A DNA stretch of 64,000 nt, from NCBI GenBank assembly GCA_947625475.1, contig CANQOL010000010.1, positions 1 to 64,000 on the forward strand, given 5' to 3'. Shown piece after piece: positions 42,314 to 51,066 of this stretch. Source of the DNA: an uncultured Acetatifactor sp. Lineage in GTDB: Bacteria; Bacillota; Clostridia; Lachnospirales; Lachnospiraceae. The notes under the pieces were generated by a model, which saw nothing but the letters and a program-made list of their open reading frames with translations, made no database searches and had not been told where the DNA came from. The stretch's first letter is position 1; each line of letters starts with the position of its first letter. The position numbers and the translations under genes were made by a program.

Positions 42314-44236
42314 TTATTTATTGCTCTCTTTCCCCAGGCCTTGCTGGCTGACCACGGGCTGGGCGTCGTCCTGCAGCTCCACGGGGCTGGGGATGGAGCC
42401 GATTACGTTCTCCGCCAGCCAGTCCATGGTGATGATTTCCTCCGGGGAGAGACTCACCGCCGGGTCCCCCTGCACCATGCCCTCCTGAGAGTAGAGGATG
42501 CCGGAGAAGGGATTGAATTCCTCCCGGCTGATGGTATGCCGCAGCAGGTCGATGAGCCGCTTGGTGCCGATGGGCAGGTTCTGAGAGCAGATCAGGTCGA
42601 TGACGCCGGAGGACATGCCCCACCAGTAGTTGATGGCCTTGACGGGGGTTTCCTCCTCGTCGTATTTCCAGGTGCCGTCCAGGATGGTGCCGATGAGGCG
42701 CTCGTAAAATTTCCCCCAGTGCCACAGAGGCATGGCCAGGCTGTGGGGCATATCGTTTTCCATGCGGTAGAGGCCGAAAAACCGGGAGGCATCCTCCGGA
42801 ATAATCATATCCTTCCCCAAAATCACGCTCACATCCTGCTGCAGGAGCTTTTCCAGGGCGTCCGAGTTGTCCTTCAGCTTGGACCATTCCAGATATACCT
42901 GGGCCCTGGGGTTGATCATCTTGGCGCCCAGGGCGAAGGCGTTGATGTTGGCGATACAGCCCAGGATCGGGTAGTCCGCGATATAGCCCACCCGGTCGTT
43001 CTCCGTCATGGCCCCGGCGATGGCCCCCATGAGGAACTTTGCCTCATGCATCCGGGCGTAGTAGGTGCGGATGTACCGATGGGAGGTGTTCAGGGAGCAG
43101 TTTAAAATCCGCACCCCGGGGTGGGCGATGGCCGCCTTCACGCTGGCAGGCACGAAGGCCGGCGTGGTGGTGAAGACAATGTGGCACCCCTGCGCCACCG
43201 CCGCCTCAATGGTTTCCTCAATATTCTGTGTTGTGATATTCTCATAGCGGACGGTGCTCACCTCCTCCGGGAAGGTCTGCTCCAGATAGAGCCGGCCCAG
43301 CTCATGGGCGTAGGTCCAGGCGGAGGAGGAGGGCGTCTTCTCGTAGATAAAGGCGGCCTTCAGCCGGGAGGGGGCAAAGTTCATGGGCAGCAGGCGGTTT
43401 AAGAGGGGCTTTTTCCTCTGGGCCGGGTCCATCTTCAGCTCCACCTCCTTGTCGGCCTCCATGAGGCGGAATTCCTCCCAGCATTTCTCCATCATCTCAC
43501 CGATCTCGCTGGAGGTTTTCTCCTGCAGGCTCTGATAGCCGTAGAGGATAATGAAATTCAGAAAGGCGTCCCCCACGGTGATATGCAGCTTTCCCCCGCC
43601 CCGGGCGTTGTATTCGGCGGTAAACTTGTTCAGGGCGAAGGAAAAGTCCAGCCGGTCGTCGTCGGTCCAGGGCTCCTTGGGGCCCTTCCCCACCTCCTGC
43701 TGAAGCCGGGCGTAGCCCCCCAGCCGGGAAAAATTCACATAGTTGATCTGGGAGAGCTCATAGAAATCCACAAACTCATAGTAGATCCGGTTCCTCTTCT
43801 CCTTGGTCTTGGGCGGCAGGATGCGGGTCACAAAGCCCGGGACGGACACCGCGTCGAAAAATTTCAGCACGCTGACCCGCTTGTTCCCTTCCTCCACATA
43901 AAATTCGTTCATATACTCGTAGGCTTTGATGGGATCCCGGATCCCTTCCTCCAGGTGGCTGTCGCTCAAATGGCTCCACTTGTGGGCAAATTCGGAATCC
44001 TCCCCCAGAATGGGCATAAAATTCCCGGAGAAGGATATGCTGCGGCCGCCTGTTTTGGTCCCCACGATCTGACTGATGGGAATCTGCACCATCCCCAGGG
44101 GCACCTCCGGGTAGTGGGCGTCCCGGGGGAGAATATCCTCCAGGATCTTCAGCGAGGGCTGCTGTCCCCGGGACAGACGCATCTGATAGTCCTTCCTTCC
44201 TATTTTACATGCTTTCGCGTAATCTTCAAAGCTCAT
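42314..44236 (-). CDS. Cytoplasmic BMP-family (PnrA-like) protein with ParB-like N-terminal domain
   Basis: The 640-residue protein starts at ATG 44236 (minus) behind AAGGGAGG. The N-terminal third includes VPLGMVQIPISQIVGTK and EYMNEFYVEEGNKRVSVLKFF, which read like a ParB/sulfiredoxin-type nucleotide-binding fold. The C-terminal ~330 residues are a BMP/PnrA-type periplasmic-binding domain (LKAAFIYEKTPSSSAWTYAHELG, GAIAGAMTENDRVGYIADYP). BMP proteins usually bind nucleosides and carry a lipoprotein signal, but this one has none, so it appears to be cytoplasmic, perhaps an intracellular nucleoside sensor. The C-terminal end is acidic and unstructured. Confidence 0.75.
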   Translation of the reverse strand: MSFEDYAKACKIGRKDYQMRLSRGQQPSLKILEDILPRDAHYPEVPLGMVQIPISQIVGTKTGGRSISFSGNFMPILGEDSEFAHKWSHLSDSHLEEGIRDPIKAYEYMNEFYVEEGNKRVSVLKFFDAVSVPGFVTRILPPKTKEKRNRIYYEFVDFYELSQINYVNFSRLGGYARLQQEVGKGPKEPWTDDDRLDFSFALNKFTAEYNARGGGKLHITVGDAFLNFIILYGYQSLQEKTSSEIGEMMEKCWEEFRLMEADKEVELKMDPAQRKKPLLNRLLPMNFAPSRLKAAFIYEKTPSSSAWTYAHELGRLYLEQTFPEEVSTVRYENITTQNIEETIEAAVAQGCHIVFTTTPAFVPASVKAAIAHPGVRILNCSLNTSHRYIRTYYARMHEAKFLMGAIAGAMTENDRVGYIADYPILGCIANINAFALGAKMINPRAQVYLEWSKLKDNSDALEKLLQQDVSVILGKDMIIPEDASRFFGLYRMENDMPHSLAMPLWHWGKFYERLIGTILDGTWKYDEEETPVKAINYWWGMSSGVIDLICSQNLPIGTKRLIDLLRHTISREEFNPFSGILYSQEGMVQGDPAVSLSPEEIITMDWLAENVIGSIPSPVELQDDAQPVVSQQGLGKESNK

Positions 44237-44311
44237 AGATAAAACCTCCCTTGCAGCTCCCAAAGGGGGAGCCGGAAACGCGGGATCTTTTGATCCCAGC
44301 ACCATGAATAT

Positions 44312-44548
44312 AAGTGATGTTTATGGAAAAATCAAGAGAAATATGAAAAACATGACGGGCGCAGTGTAGTTGCAGAGCCGCTGAACACAGACTTTACAGA
44401 CGAGGCAGACAAAAAATTTTATGAGGTTGCAAAATTTTGCGGGGCAAAACTGATTACAGGAAATACCAAACATTTTCCGAAGGATCCCGCCGTTTTGACG
44501 GTTTCGGAATTTTTGGAACAATATAATGGAACCGGCAAGCTGTCCTAA
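44312..44548 (+). pseudogene. PIN-domain toxin C-terminal remnant
   Basis: An open plus frame reads EKYEKHDGRSVVAEPLN, then DFTDEADKKFYEVAKF, KLITGNTKHFPKDP and LTVSEFLEQY before a TAA at 44546. These are the last two acidic-residue blocks of PutA-type PIN toxins (FYEVAK, TGN-KHFP). The first ~half including the start is missing. No antitoxin gene is left. The sequence is AT-rich like the next genes. Confidence 0.65.
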
Positions 44549-44702
44549 ATCATTTAAACCGCTATTCCGGGGCGCTTTGCGCGGCGGGGCGATGAGAAAT
44601 TCGCAAATGCGATTTCTCATCTGCCGCTATGGCATTCCGCCGCATTGAAAAATCCGCTGTCTGGGAGAGCCAAGAAGTGTGTGGATTGATACGCAAAATA
44701 TA
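44549..44702. other. Non-coding gap after PIN remnant
   Basis: No gene seen. It holds an imperfect hairpin GAGAAATTCGC/GCGATTTCTC at about 44594-44620. Confidence 0.4.
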
Positions 44703-46331
44703 TTACTGGCCTTTCGCTTCCCGCTTAGCCGCATCGGGAAGCATTTCCTGTACCCCGATCAAGTTCCCGTGACTGTCGTATTCCGTATGGACAATCATTC
44801 CGCCAGCCTCAGCAGAAGCAAATGAAAACGTACTGCCATCCGGAGCGGCATCCGCAAAACGGCTGACCAGTGAACCGTTTAAGTACACATTCCCGCGCCC
44901 GCTGGCGCCGTCAGCTTCCACATAGGTGATGCCAAAGTCCTTGTACTTGGAAAATCGTTCCGCAAAGGTTGTGCCGCCGGCGTCTCCCGCAAGGCCAAAA
45001 GCATCAGCCTCTTGCGTTGCCTGCGGAGCTATCATAGCCTGACTGTCTGTGACAGATGTTTGTACGTCAGGTTCATAGCCGAACAGTATCATCCTATCGC
45101 CGTCAGATATAGGTTTGGAAATCTTTTGCCCGGCCTGGATGTCCTTCAAGGTCTGCTCATATTGGGCAAGCGTTTCATCCACCATTTCCTGTGTCCAGGT
45201 AAACCAGCCTGTGGAAGGCGTCCAGTTCCGGGAGCCGATGATAGACTGAAGATTGATCTTCTCCTGATCCAGCCAGGCAGAATATTCCTCCGCTGTCCAC
45301 CATTCCACATTGTTCCAGCCAGATGCGGCACTGAATTCCTGATCTATGTTGCCCTGTGCCGCAGCCTGCCCGGAGGTGGCAAACGCCGCGGTGACGCCCG
45401 CAACCAAAGCTGCAGCCGCAATAACGGCAGCCAATGAAATCTTCTTTGTCTTCATAATTGCAATAATCCTTTCTTCCGTCGCGTGTTTGCTGAAATTGCT
45501 GCAGAGGGGCCGGAGGCCGCTTCGGTTTTCCTCCATGCGGATGAGCGTCATGGCATAGGCCGATTTTGTGCCTTCTCCGAACAGGCGGATCACCGTTTCA
45601 TCGCAGCTCAGTTCCAGATCCCGGTTGGCAAGAACGTACAGAATCCAAACGGCCGGATTGAACCAGTGGATGCAGAGCGCGGCGGCCAGCACCATCTTTG
45701 TGGCCGCATCAAAGCGGCGGATATGGATGTACTCATGGGTCAGCACATACGCCAGAGCCATATTGTCATCCCAGTTTATGTGCTTGGGAAGGAGGATCAC
45801 CGGGCAAAACACACCGTAGGTCAGCGGAGCCGAGATCCTGTCCGACTGTCGAAGCCGGATCGGGCGGGAAAGCCGGTGCTCTTTGAGCCAGTCCTTCGCA
45901 AAATTGCAATCCACAGGCAGCGCCTCCCGGAACTCCCGGCGGCATTTCAGATAAGCTGCCGCAAAGAATGCGGCGCAGATCAGCGCTCCGGCCATCCAAA
46001 CCAATCTATATGGCGGGACGGCTGGGAAAACAGCCGAGGCGGCGGGAGCCGAAGGCACTATGCCAGTACCGGGCACAGGTAAATTGGCCGGTAGAACCGC
46101 GCTAGCGCTGGCGCTGAACGGCTCTGCCTTTGCCGGAGAAAGGAGTCTGCCCAGCAGTGAGTACACGCTGAACGCTGAGGGGACAGAATAAGGAATTAAC
46201 AGCCGCATCAGTGTAATGCCCCACAAGGCCAAAAAGGTTTTCTTCGGCAGACGGTTGATTGCCAGAGCGCGAATGACGACAATAACCACAATCATCACAG
46301 CTCCGGAGAGGCTCATTTCCAATAGGCTCAT
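44703..46331 (-). CDS. BlaR1/MecR1-type M56 membrane metallopeptidase
   Basis: The protein (542 residues) has four N-terminal membrane segments and the zinc-protease motif HEYIH at 199-203, with the third ligand region ELSCDE downstream. It then has a further membrane span (about 300-318) and an extracellular C-terminal domain that is not penicillin-binding; it reads DQEFSAASGWNNVEWWTAEE and so on. Such proteins sense a signal outside and cleave or inactivate the partner BlaI repressor. It overlaps the blaI-type gene by 4 nt (ATGA). No beta-lactamase gene is nearby, so the signal may be something other than a beta-lactam. Confidence 0.87.
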   Translation of the reverse strand: MSLLEMSLSGAVMIVVIVVIRALAINRLPKKTFLALWGITLMRLLIPYSVPSAFSVYSLLGRLLSPAKAEPFSASASAVLPANLPVPGTGIVPSAPAASAVFPAVPPYRLVWMAGALICAAFFAAAYLKCRREFREALPVDCNFAKDWLKEHRLSRPIRLRQSDRISAPLTYGVFCPVILLPKHINWDDNMALAYVLTHEYIHIRRFDAATKMVLAAALCIHWFNPAVWILYVLANRDLELSCDETVIRLFGEGTKSAYAMTLIRMEENRSGLRPLCSNFSKHATEERIIAIMKTKKISLAAVIAAAALVAGVTAAFATSGQAAAQGNIDQEFSAASGWNNVEWWTAEEYSAWLDQEKINLQSIIGSRNWTPSTGWFTWTQEMVDETLAQYEQTLKDIQAGQKISKPISDGDRMILFGYEPDVQTSVTDSQAMIAPQATQEADAFGLAGDAGGTTFAERFSKYKDFGITYVEADGASGRGNVYLNGSLVSRFADAAPDGSTFSFASAEAGGMIVHTEYDSHGNLIGVQEMLPDAAKREAKGQ

Positions 46332-46702
46332 ATATCAGCCTCCCCGTCCAGATCCCCGACAATCTGCCGGAGTTTTGCGATTTGCTCCCCAGTCAGCTTC
46401 CGCCTGCCCAGAAGAGAAGCGAACAGTTTGTCGGCGGAGCCGTCGAACATCTTACCGATCAATTCGTCCGTCTCAGCCTCCTGTGCCTCCTGTTTGGTAA
46501 TCAGTGCGCGGCATCGAAAGTTCGGCTCACTGCGTTCGATGGCCCCCTTTGCGATGCACTTTTTAATGACTGTGTAAGTCGTGTTCATGTTCCAGCCAAT
46601 CTCTGCTTTGAGAATGTCAGAAATCTGTTTTGCGGTGGTGTCACCTTCTTTCCACAAAACACCCATGACCTTCAATTCCGAATCGAAGAGCTTGATTGCC
46701 AT
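46328..46702 (-). CDS. BlaI/MecI-family repressor
   Basis: The 124-residue repressor has the winged helix-turn-helix of the family (LFDSELKVMGVLWKEGDTTAKQIS, WNMNTTYTVIKKCIAKG) and the C-terminal dimerisation helix bundle. The partner peptidase gene overlaps its 3' end. Three dyads of ACTAT-N4-AT/GTAGT form lie upstream and overlap the promoter, so the operon is autoregulated. Confidence 0.92.
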   Translation of the reverse strand: MAIKLFDSELKVMGVLWKEGDTTAKQISDILKAEIGWNMNTTYTVIKKCIAKGAIERSEPNFRCRALITKQEAQEAETDELIGKMFDGSADKLFASLLGRRKLTGEQIAKLRQIVGDLDGEADI

Positions 46703-46728
46703 ATCATCCCATCCTTTCGCCTAGCTGA

Positions 46729-46796
46729 ACTATTGCAATAGTTTGTATTTTCATACTATCACAGTAGTTTCTGGCTGTCAATACTATTCTGATAGT
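46729..46796 (-). promoter_or_regulatory. BlaI operon promoter with three operators
   Basis: Three 14-bp dyads: ACTATTGCAATAGT (46729-46742), ACTATCACAGTAGT (46755-46768), ACTATTCTGATAGT (46783-46796), spaced 26 and 28 bp apart. On the minus strand TTGACA is the complement of 46776-46781 and TAGTAT is the complement of 46753-46758, with a 17-bp spacer. So the middle dyad covers the -10 box, the distal one lies just upstream of the -35 box and the proximal one lies near the start of transcription. Confidence 0.88.
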
Positions 46797-47257
46797 TGGC
46801 GGAAGAATCTTATGAATTAAGCGGCAAAATATCAAAACTCAGGCGAGACGAAGTCTTCCTAAGCCGCATGATGGGAGTTCTCCGATGGGAAGCTCTGTTA
46901 TCGGCTTGGGATTTTTTCTTTGCCGGTCATGCGGCTCTTTCGTTTTCTTCCTTTTGTCGGGCTTCTTCGCACAGCGGAGAAAGGAGGAAGAAATTTGCTG
47001 TATACGCTGAAAAATTTTCTTGTCAGGCTCCATCTGTCTGTGGTATGCTGTATCCAGGCAAAGGATTTCAACCTTCTATAATTCAATAGGAACGGCGCCT
47101 TCGTCTCCGGCCCCATGCGGCCAGCTGCCGTTCTTTCATTCAAGGACTTCTTTAAAGTCCTTCTGTGTTCAATCTCTTTGCTTATATTCCACACATTCCA
47201 CTATCACATGAAGCAGGGAGAGAGCCTCTTCCTGCCAATCTACAGGAAGGAGTCTTT
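46797..47257. other. Intergenic region before the Rpn gene
   Basis: No gene seen. A hairpin AACGGC/GCCGTT at about 47090-47132 and a perfect AAGGACTTC/GAAGTCCTT-like hairpin at about 47142-47162 lie in tandem. Frames here are short and lack start signals. Confidence 0.4.
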
Positions 47258-48235
47258 ATGAACAAAAATCCATCTCTGTCCCCCAAATCCGGGATTCTGC
47301 CAAAAGCTGTGGAATCCCTCACCGGTCCTGTCCCCGTGCACATGTGCAATGATTACCTCTTCCGGGCTATGATGCAGCAGGATCCCCCTGTGCTGAAGGC
47401 ACTCGTCTGTTCCCTGCTCTACCTGGAACCACAGGCGGTGACCGGCATCTCCATCCTCAATCCCATTGAACTGGGAGAAGCCATTGACGAAAAGACCTAT
47501 ATGCTGGATACATTGGTGAGCCTGAACGGACGCGCTCATCTGAACCTGGAGCTCCAGGTAATCAACGAAGGGGACTGGCCGGAGCGCTCCCTGTGTTACC
47601 TGGGCCGTACCTTCAGCTCCATGAACCGGGGCGAGAACTACCTGGATGCCCGTCCGGCCATCCAGATCGGGATCCTGAATTTCACACTCTTTGAGGAACA
47701 TCCGGAATTTTTCTCCAACTATTATATGATCAATGAGAAAACCCATCAAATTTACAGTAGAAAATTTCGCCTCTGTGTGTTAGACTTAACTCAGATCAAG
47801 TTAGCCACGAAACAGGACCGGGAACACGGTCTGGACAAATGGGCCGCCCTGTTTAAGGCAGCCACATGGGAGGAATTGAAGATGCTCGCCAGAGAAGATG
47901 AGAACCTGCAAAGTGCTGTCTGCACCGTCGCCCGTCTGACGAAGGAGGAAAAGATCCGTCTGCAGTGCGAAGCCAGAGAGGACTACTACCGCCGCACAGC
48001 GGGACGGGAACGGCTGCTGAAGGAAACCACGGCTAAGCTAGGCCAGACTGCCGCCAAACTGGATCAGGCTGTGGCAGCGCGGGATCAGTTTGAAACTAAT
48101 TGGAAACAGGCCACCGCGGAGAGGGACCAGGCTGCTGCGGAGCGGGATTGGGCGGTGGCCGAGCTGGAGAAGGCACTCAGGGTTATCCGGGAACGCGGCA
48201 TTGCCCCTTCGGAGGCAGCTGGGGAGCAAAAGTAA
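47258..48235 (+). CDS. Rpn family recombination-promoting nuclease (PD-(D/E)XK)
   Basis: The 325-residue protein matches the Rpn/PD-(D/E)XK family: CNDYLFRAMMQQDPPVLKALVCSLL, then the nuclease core ELGEAIDEKTYMLDTLVSLNGRAHLNLELQ (split: residues ~75-104) with Asp and Glu-x-Gln. Family members stimulate recA-independent recombination and are often spread with mobile DNA. The C-terminal ~90 residues are a long coiled coil made of KLDQAVAARDQ heptads. AGGAAGGAG precedes the ATG at 47258. A second, broken copy may lie at 49481. Confidence 0.82.
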   Translation: MNKNPSLSPKSGILPKAVESLTGPVPVHMCNDYLFRAMMQQDPPVLKALVCSLLYLEPQAVTGISILNPIELGEAIDEKTYMLDTLVSLNGRAHLNLELQVINEGDWPERSLCYLGRTFSSMNRGENYLDARPAIQIGILNFTLFEEHPEFFSNYYMINEKTHQIYSRKFRLCVLDLTQIKLATKQDREHGLDKWAALFKAATWEELKMLAREDENLQSAVCTVARLTKEEKIRLQCEAREDYYRRTAGRERLLKETTAKLGQTAAKLDQAVAARDQFETNWKQATAERDQAAAERDWAVAELEKALRVIRERGIAPSEAAGEQK

Positions 48236-48372
48236 ACCGGGCCGCTCAGAGAGCAGGGGAAGAATGGACAGGATTCCTTACTTTTTGGTCAATTTTTGAA
48301 AGTTGTTTATTGTGGCACGGATAAAAGCAGCCTGCTGTGGATAAAACTGCGGAAACTCAAGAAGAGCAGGTG

Positions 48373-48401
48373 TTGAAGGAGTACTCTGACCGGAGTATAA
48401 T
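48373..48401 (+). promoter_or_regulatory. Promoter of lipoprotein gene at 48461
   Basis: TTGAAG (48373-48378), 17-bp spacer, TATAAT (48396-48401). Confidence 0.75.
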
Positions 48402-48460
48402 ACGAATGAATCAAAATCAGAAATTTTGATGAACTTATCAGAGAAAGGACATATGTTATC

Positions 48461-49252
48461 ATGAAAAAAAGATTAGCTATTTTTCTTGTGGGTTGTCTCG
48501 TATTTTCGTTTGCTGCCTGTTCATTCAGTGGAAACAATGGGCAGCCATCACAAACGCAGAAAGCGACTCAAGAACAAGAGTCAAACCCGATACAGGCAAT
48601 TACCTCACCGGAAAGCAGCGAAGCAGAAAAAGGAACGTCTGCCGTGCAGGAACAGACCGAAGAAGTCCCTTCAGGAGATTCAGCTGCAGAGTCCCCGTCC
48701 ATACAGACAGGTGAAAATACAAACTTGGAAATGACAGCAGATGAGCTATTGGATTCATTTATCAATGGCTCAATCAATGCAGTTGACTCTACAGATTCGG
48801 CGTCTGCATTTTATATTACTGATTTAAATATGGACCCGGAAGAATGGGATTCTTATTCTATCGGGGAGAAAATGGATCTTGATAATGACGGTAAAAATGA
48901 ACTGATTCTCAACGGCCCCTATGGTGGCATGTATCTCGATGCGCGTAATAATCAGGTGTATGTGTTTGCAGCGGGAGACGGCAATGCCATTATTCTCTCT
49001 TATACCTATTACGATGGAGCTGTATGGGTTATGTACAGCAACACTGTGAGTGCCGGATATGAATATTATCATATGGAGAAATTTGAAGGAGCCGATAACT
49101 TGGCCGCGGAAATTGATTTCAGTGAAGAACCTGCTGACCCTGATAATCCGGAATCCGGGACGAAATATATATTGAATGGAACTGAGATTTCTTATGATGA
49201 ATATTACGAATTAAGCAGCAAAATATTCGCAGCACAAGTAAATACAAACTGA
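48461..49252 (+). CDS. Putative lipoprotein with Asp-rich calcium-type motif
   Basis: The 263-residue protein has a lipoprotein signal (FSFAAC, Cys about 20) and a Ser/Glu/Gln-rich spacer to ~85. A globular domain follows containing KMDLDNDGKNELILNG, an EF-hand-like or FG-GAP-type calcium motif. I recognise no family. It is AT-rich and stands alone behind a strong promoter. A weak GAAAAAACC/GGTTTTC pairing around 49250-49305 may end the transcript. Confidence 0.7.
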   Translation: MKKRLAIFLVGCLVFSFAACSFSGNNGQPSQTQKATQEQESNPIQAITSPESSEAEKGTSAVQEQTEEVPSGDSAAESPSIQTGENTNLEMTADELLDSFINGSINAVDSTDSASAFYITDLNMDPEEWDSYSIGEKMDLDNDGKNELILNGPYGGMYLDARNNQVYVFAAGDGNAIILSYTYYDGAVWVMYSNTVSAGYEYYHMEKFEGADNLAAEIDFSEEPADPDNPESGTKYILNGTEISYDEYYELSSKIFAAQVNTN

Positions 49253-49299
49253 AAAAACCCATTTCCAAACGATGACCACGGAGTATCCTCGGAAGTTGG

Positions 49300-49497
49300 T
49301 TTTCTTTCATCCTATCGCAAAGTACGGAAACATTTCAAGTTTTTGACGGATTAACCTATCCATTTTCGGATGAATATGTTGATTTGATAGTCACCAGATA
49401 TGCATTCCATCATTCTTCAGATATTGTAAATTCTGTTCAGCAAATGAGCAGAATTTTAGTAAAAGAAGGTTGTGACGATTATGATGGGTTTGTTTGA
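49300..49497 (+). pseudogene. SAM-dependent methyltransferase fragment
   Basis: One open frame reads FQVFDGLTYPFSDEYVDLIV, then TRYAFHHSSDI and QQMSRILVKEGC before stopping at 49497. This is the DLIVTRYAFHH core (motif IV region) of class I methyltransferases of the UbiE/COQ5 type. The SAM-binding N-terminus and the C-terminal part are missing. Confidence 0.65.
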
Positions 49498-49636
49498 TGA
49501 AGAACAGATTATGAAGTCGTTTATCAGAAGCGAAAGGCACGATGAGGCGAGAGAAACCGCGGGAAAAAATGGCAAAACTATCACTTTTATCAATCAAAAT
49601 AAATATAGTAACAGCGTTAGAGCATATAGTAACTGA
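49481..49636 (+). pseudogene. Possible Rpn-type nuclease C-terminal fragment
   Basis: The frame MMGLFDEEQIMKSFIRSERH followed by DEARETAGKN resembles the end of Rpn/PD-(D/E)XK proteins (GLFDEE-IM pattern). It overlaps the methyltransferase fragment in another frame, indicating a recombination joint. The tail after ~49565 is unrelated. Confidence 0.4.
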
Positions 49637-49657
49637 AATCTATATGCTCTATTTTTT
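49619..49657 (+). terminator. Hairpin terminator in the accessory patch
   Basis: An 11-bp perfect stem AGAGCATATAG/CTATATGCTCT is followed by ATTTTTT. Confidence 0.85.
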
Positions 49658-49775
49658 GCCATAGAAGAGAAAACAGGAGCGGCAGCATTCAGACGAATCC
49701 CCATTTCGGAGGGTTTACGCGGCGGGACGGTCACATGAGAAACGGGGACACAATTCTTTCACAGTTTTATCACTT

Positions 49776-49805
49776 TTGTATAACAATTTACGCCTAGAGT
49801 ATAAA
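49776..49805 (+). promoter_or_regulatory. Promoter of the Gld-type ABC operon
   Basis: TTGTAT (49776-49781), 18-bp spacer, TATAAA (49800-49805), about 50 nt before the first gene. Confidence 0.55.
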
Positions 49806-49854
49806 AGAATGGGACGCCGGGCTTTGGGGGCGGCCTTTTGGAAGGGAGAAACCT

Positions 49855-51066
49855 ATGATTGAAGTGACGGATTTGACGAAAAAATACGGAAACCACACGG
49901 CGGTGGAGCACCTTTCCTTCCGGGTGGAGAAGGGGCAGATTTACGGCTTCCTTGGGCCAAACGGGGCCGGGAAGTCCACCACCATGAACATTCTCACGGG
50001 CTATCTGGCCGCCAGCAGCGGCACCGTGACTGTGGACGGAAAGGATATTTTAAAGGAGCCGGAGGAAGCCAAGAAGCGCATCGGCTATCTGCCGGAGGTG
50101 CCGCCCCTGTACACGGATATGACGGTGGAGGAATATCTGCGGTTTGTGACCCAGCTGAAAAAAGTGCCTGCCGGGGAGCGAAAAAAGCAGATGGAGGAAA
50201 TCATGGACAGGACGGGGATCAGGGATATGAGAAAGCGCCTGATCAAAAACCTGTCCAAGGGCTACCGTCAGAGGGTGGGCCTGGCCCAGGCCCTGGTGGG
50301 ATATCCTGAGGTGATTATTCTGGATGAGCCCAGCGTGGGTTTAGATCCCAAGCAGATCATAGAGATGCGGGATCTGATCCGAAGCCTGGGAAAGGACCAC
50401 ACGGTGATCCTAAGCTCCCATATCCTCTCGGAGGTCAGCGCGGTCTGCGACCACGTGATGATCATCTCCCGGGGCAGGCTGGCAGCCAGCGGCACCCCCA
50501 GGGAGCTGGAGGAAAGGATGCGCGGAAAGGGGGAGCTGCAGCTTACGGTCAAGGGGGAAGAGGCTCCGGTCCGGAAGGCTCTGGAGGGGCTGGAGGGGAT
50601 CTCCAAGGCGGAGTTCGCCCCGGCGGGGGAGAAGGGCTGCGTGAAGGTCCTGCTGTCTCTGGCCGGGGAGGAGGATGTGCGGGAGCAGGTCTTCTACCGA
50701 CTGGCCGAAGAGAGGCTTCCCATTATGTCCATGAACTTGAACCGCAGGACCCTGGAGGACATTTTCCTGGAGCTCACCGGGCAGGACGCAGGGGAGGAAG
50801 AGCCTGCCGGGAAGACCCGCCGTGGAAGGAAGCCCCAGAAGAGAGGGGCCGAACCCGGGGAGGCCTCGCCGGGGAAGGCTGCGGGGGAGTCCGCCGCCCA
50901 GGGGACTTTGCCGGGGAAGGCTGCCGGGGAGTCTGCCGCTCGGGGAACTTCGCCGGGGGAATCTGCCGGCAACCCTTTGCCGGGGGAGTCCGCCGCTCAG
51001 GGGACTTTGCCGGAAGAGCCTGCGGGGGAATCTTCCGCAGCGGAGACGGGAAAGGAGGAGAGGTAA
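49855..51066 (+). CDS. GldA-like ABC transporter ATPase with repeat tail
   Basis: The 403-residue protein is the ATPase of a Gld-type ABC transporter. Walker A GPNGAGKST (about 35-43), signature LSKGYRQRV, Walker B VIILDEPSVGLDP and H-loop SSHILSE are all present. The catalytic domain ends near residue 305. The remaining ~95 residues are low-complexity Gly/Glu/Pro/Ala repeats (GKAAGESAAQGTLP units) encoded by a minisatellite at about 50860-51030, and absent from typical family members. The permease gene starts 1 nt after the stop (51067). Confidence 0.9.
   Translation: MIEVTDLTKKYGNHTAVEHLSFRVEKGQIYGFLGPNGAGKSTTMNILTGYLAASSGTVTVDGKDILKEPEEAKKRIGYLPEVPPLYTDMTVEEYLRFVTQLKKVPAGERKKQMEEIMDRTGIRDMRKRLIKNLSKGYRQRVGLAQALVGYPEVIILDEPSVGLDPKQIIEMRDLIRSLGKDHTVILSSHILSEVSAVCDHVMIISRGRLAASGTPRELEERMRGKGELQLTVKGEEAPVRKALEGLEGISKAEFAPAGEKGCVKVLLSLAGEEDVREQVFYRLAEERLPIMSMNLNRRTLEDIFLELTGQDAGEEEPAGKTRRGRKPQKRGAEPGEASPGKAAGESAAQGTLPGKAAGESAARGTSPGESAGNPLPGESAAQGTLPEEPAGESSAAETGKEER
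50860..51050 (+). repeat. Coding minisatellite in the ABC ATPase tail
   Basis: About five degenerate units of TTGCCGGGGAAGGCTGCGG / GAGTCCGCCGCTCAGGGGAC, period 39-45 bp, all in frame, giving GESAAQGTLPG-like residues. Confidence 0.7.

Noticed and set aside
48401..48421. Third copy of the ATCAAAATCAG repeat seen at 881 and 3336
   Set aside because: Only about 11-15 bp match and they belong to a local palindrome (ATCAAAAT...ATTTTGAT) near the lipoprotein promoter, so a link to the direct repeat is not supported.
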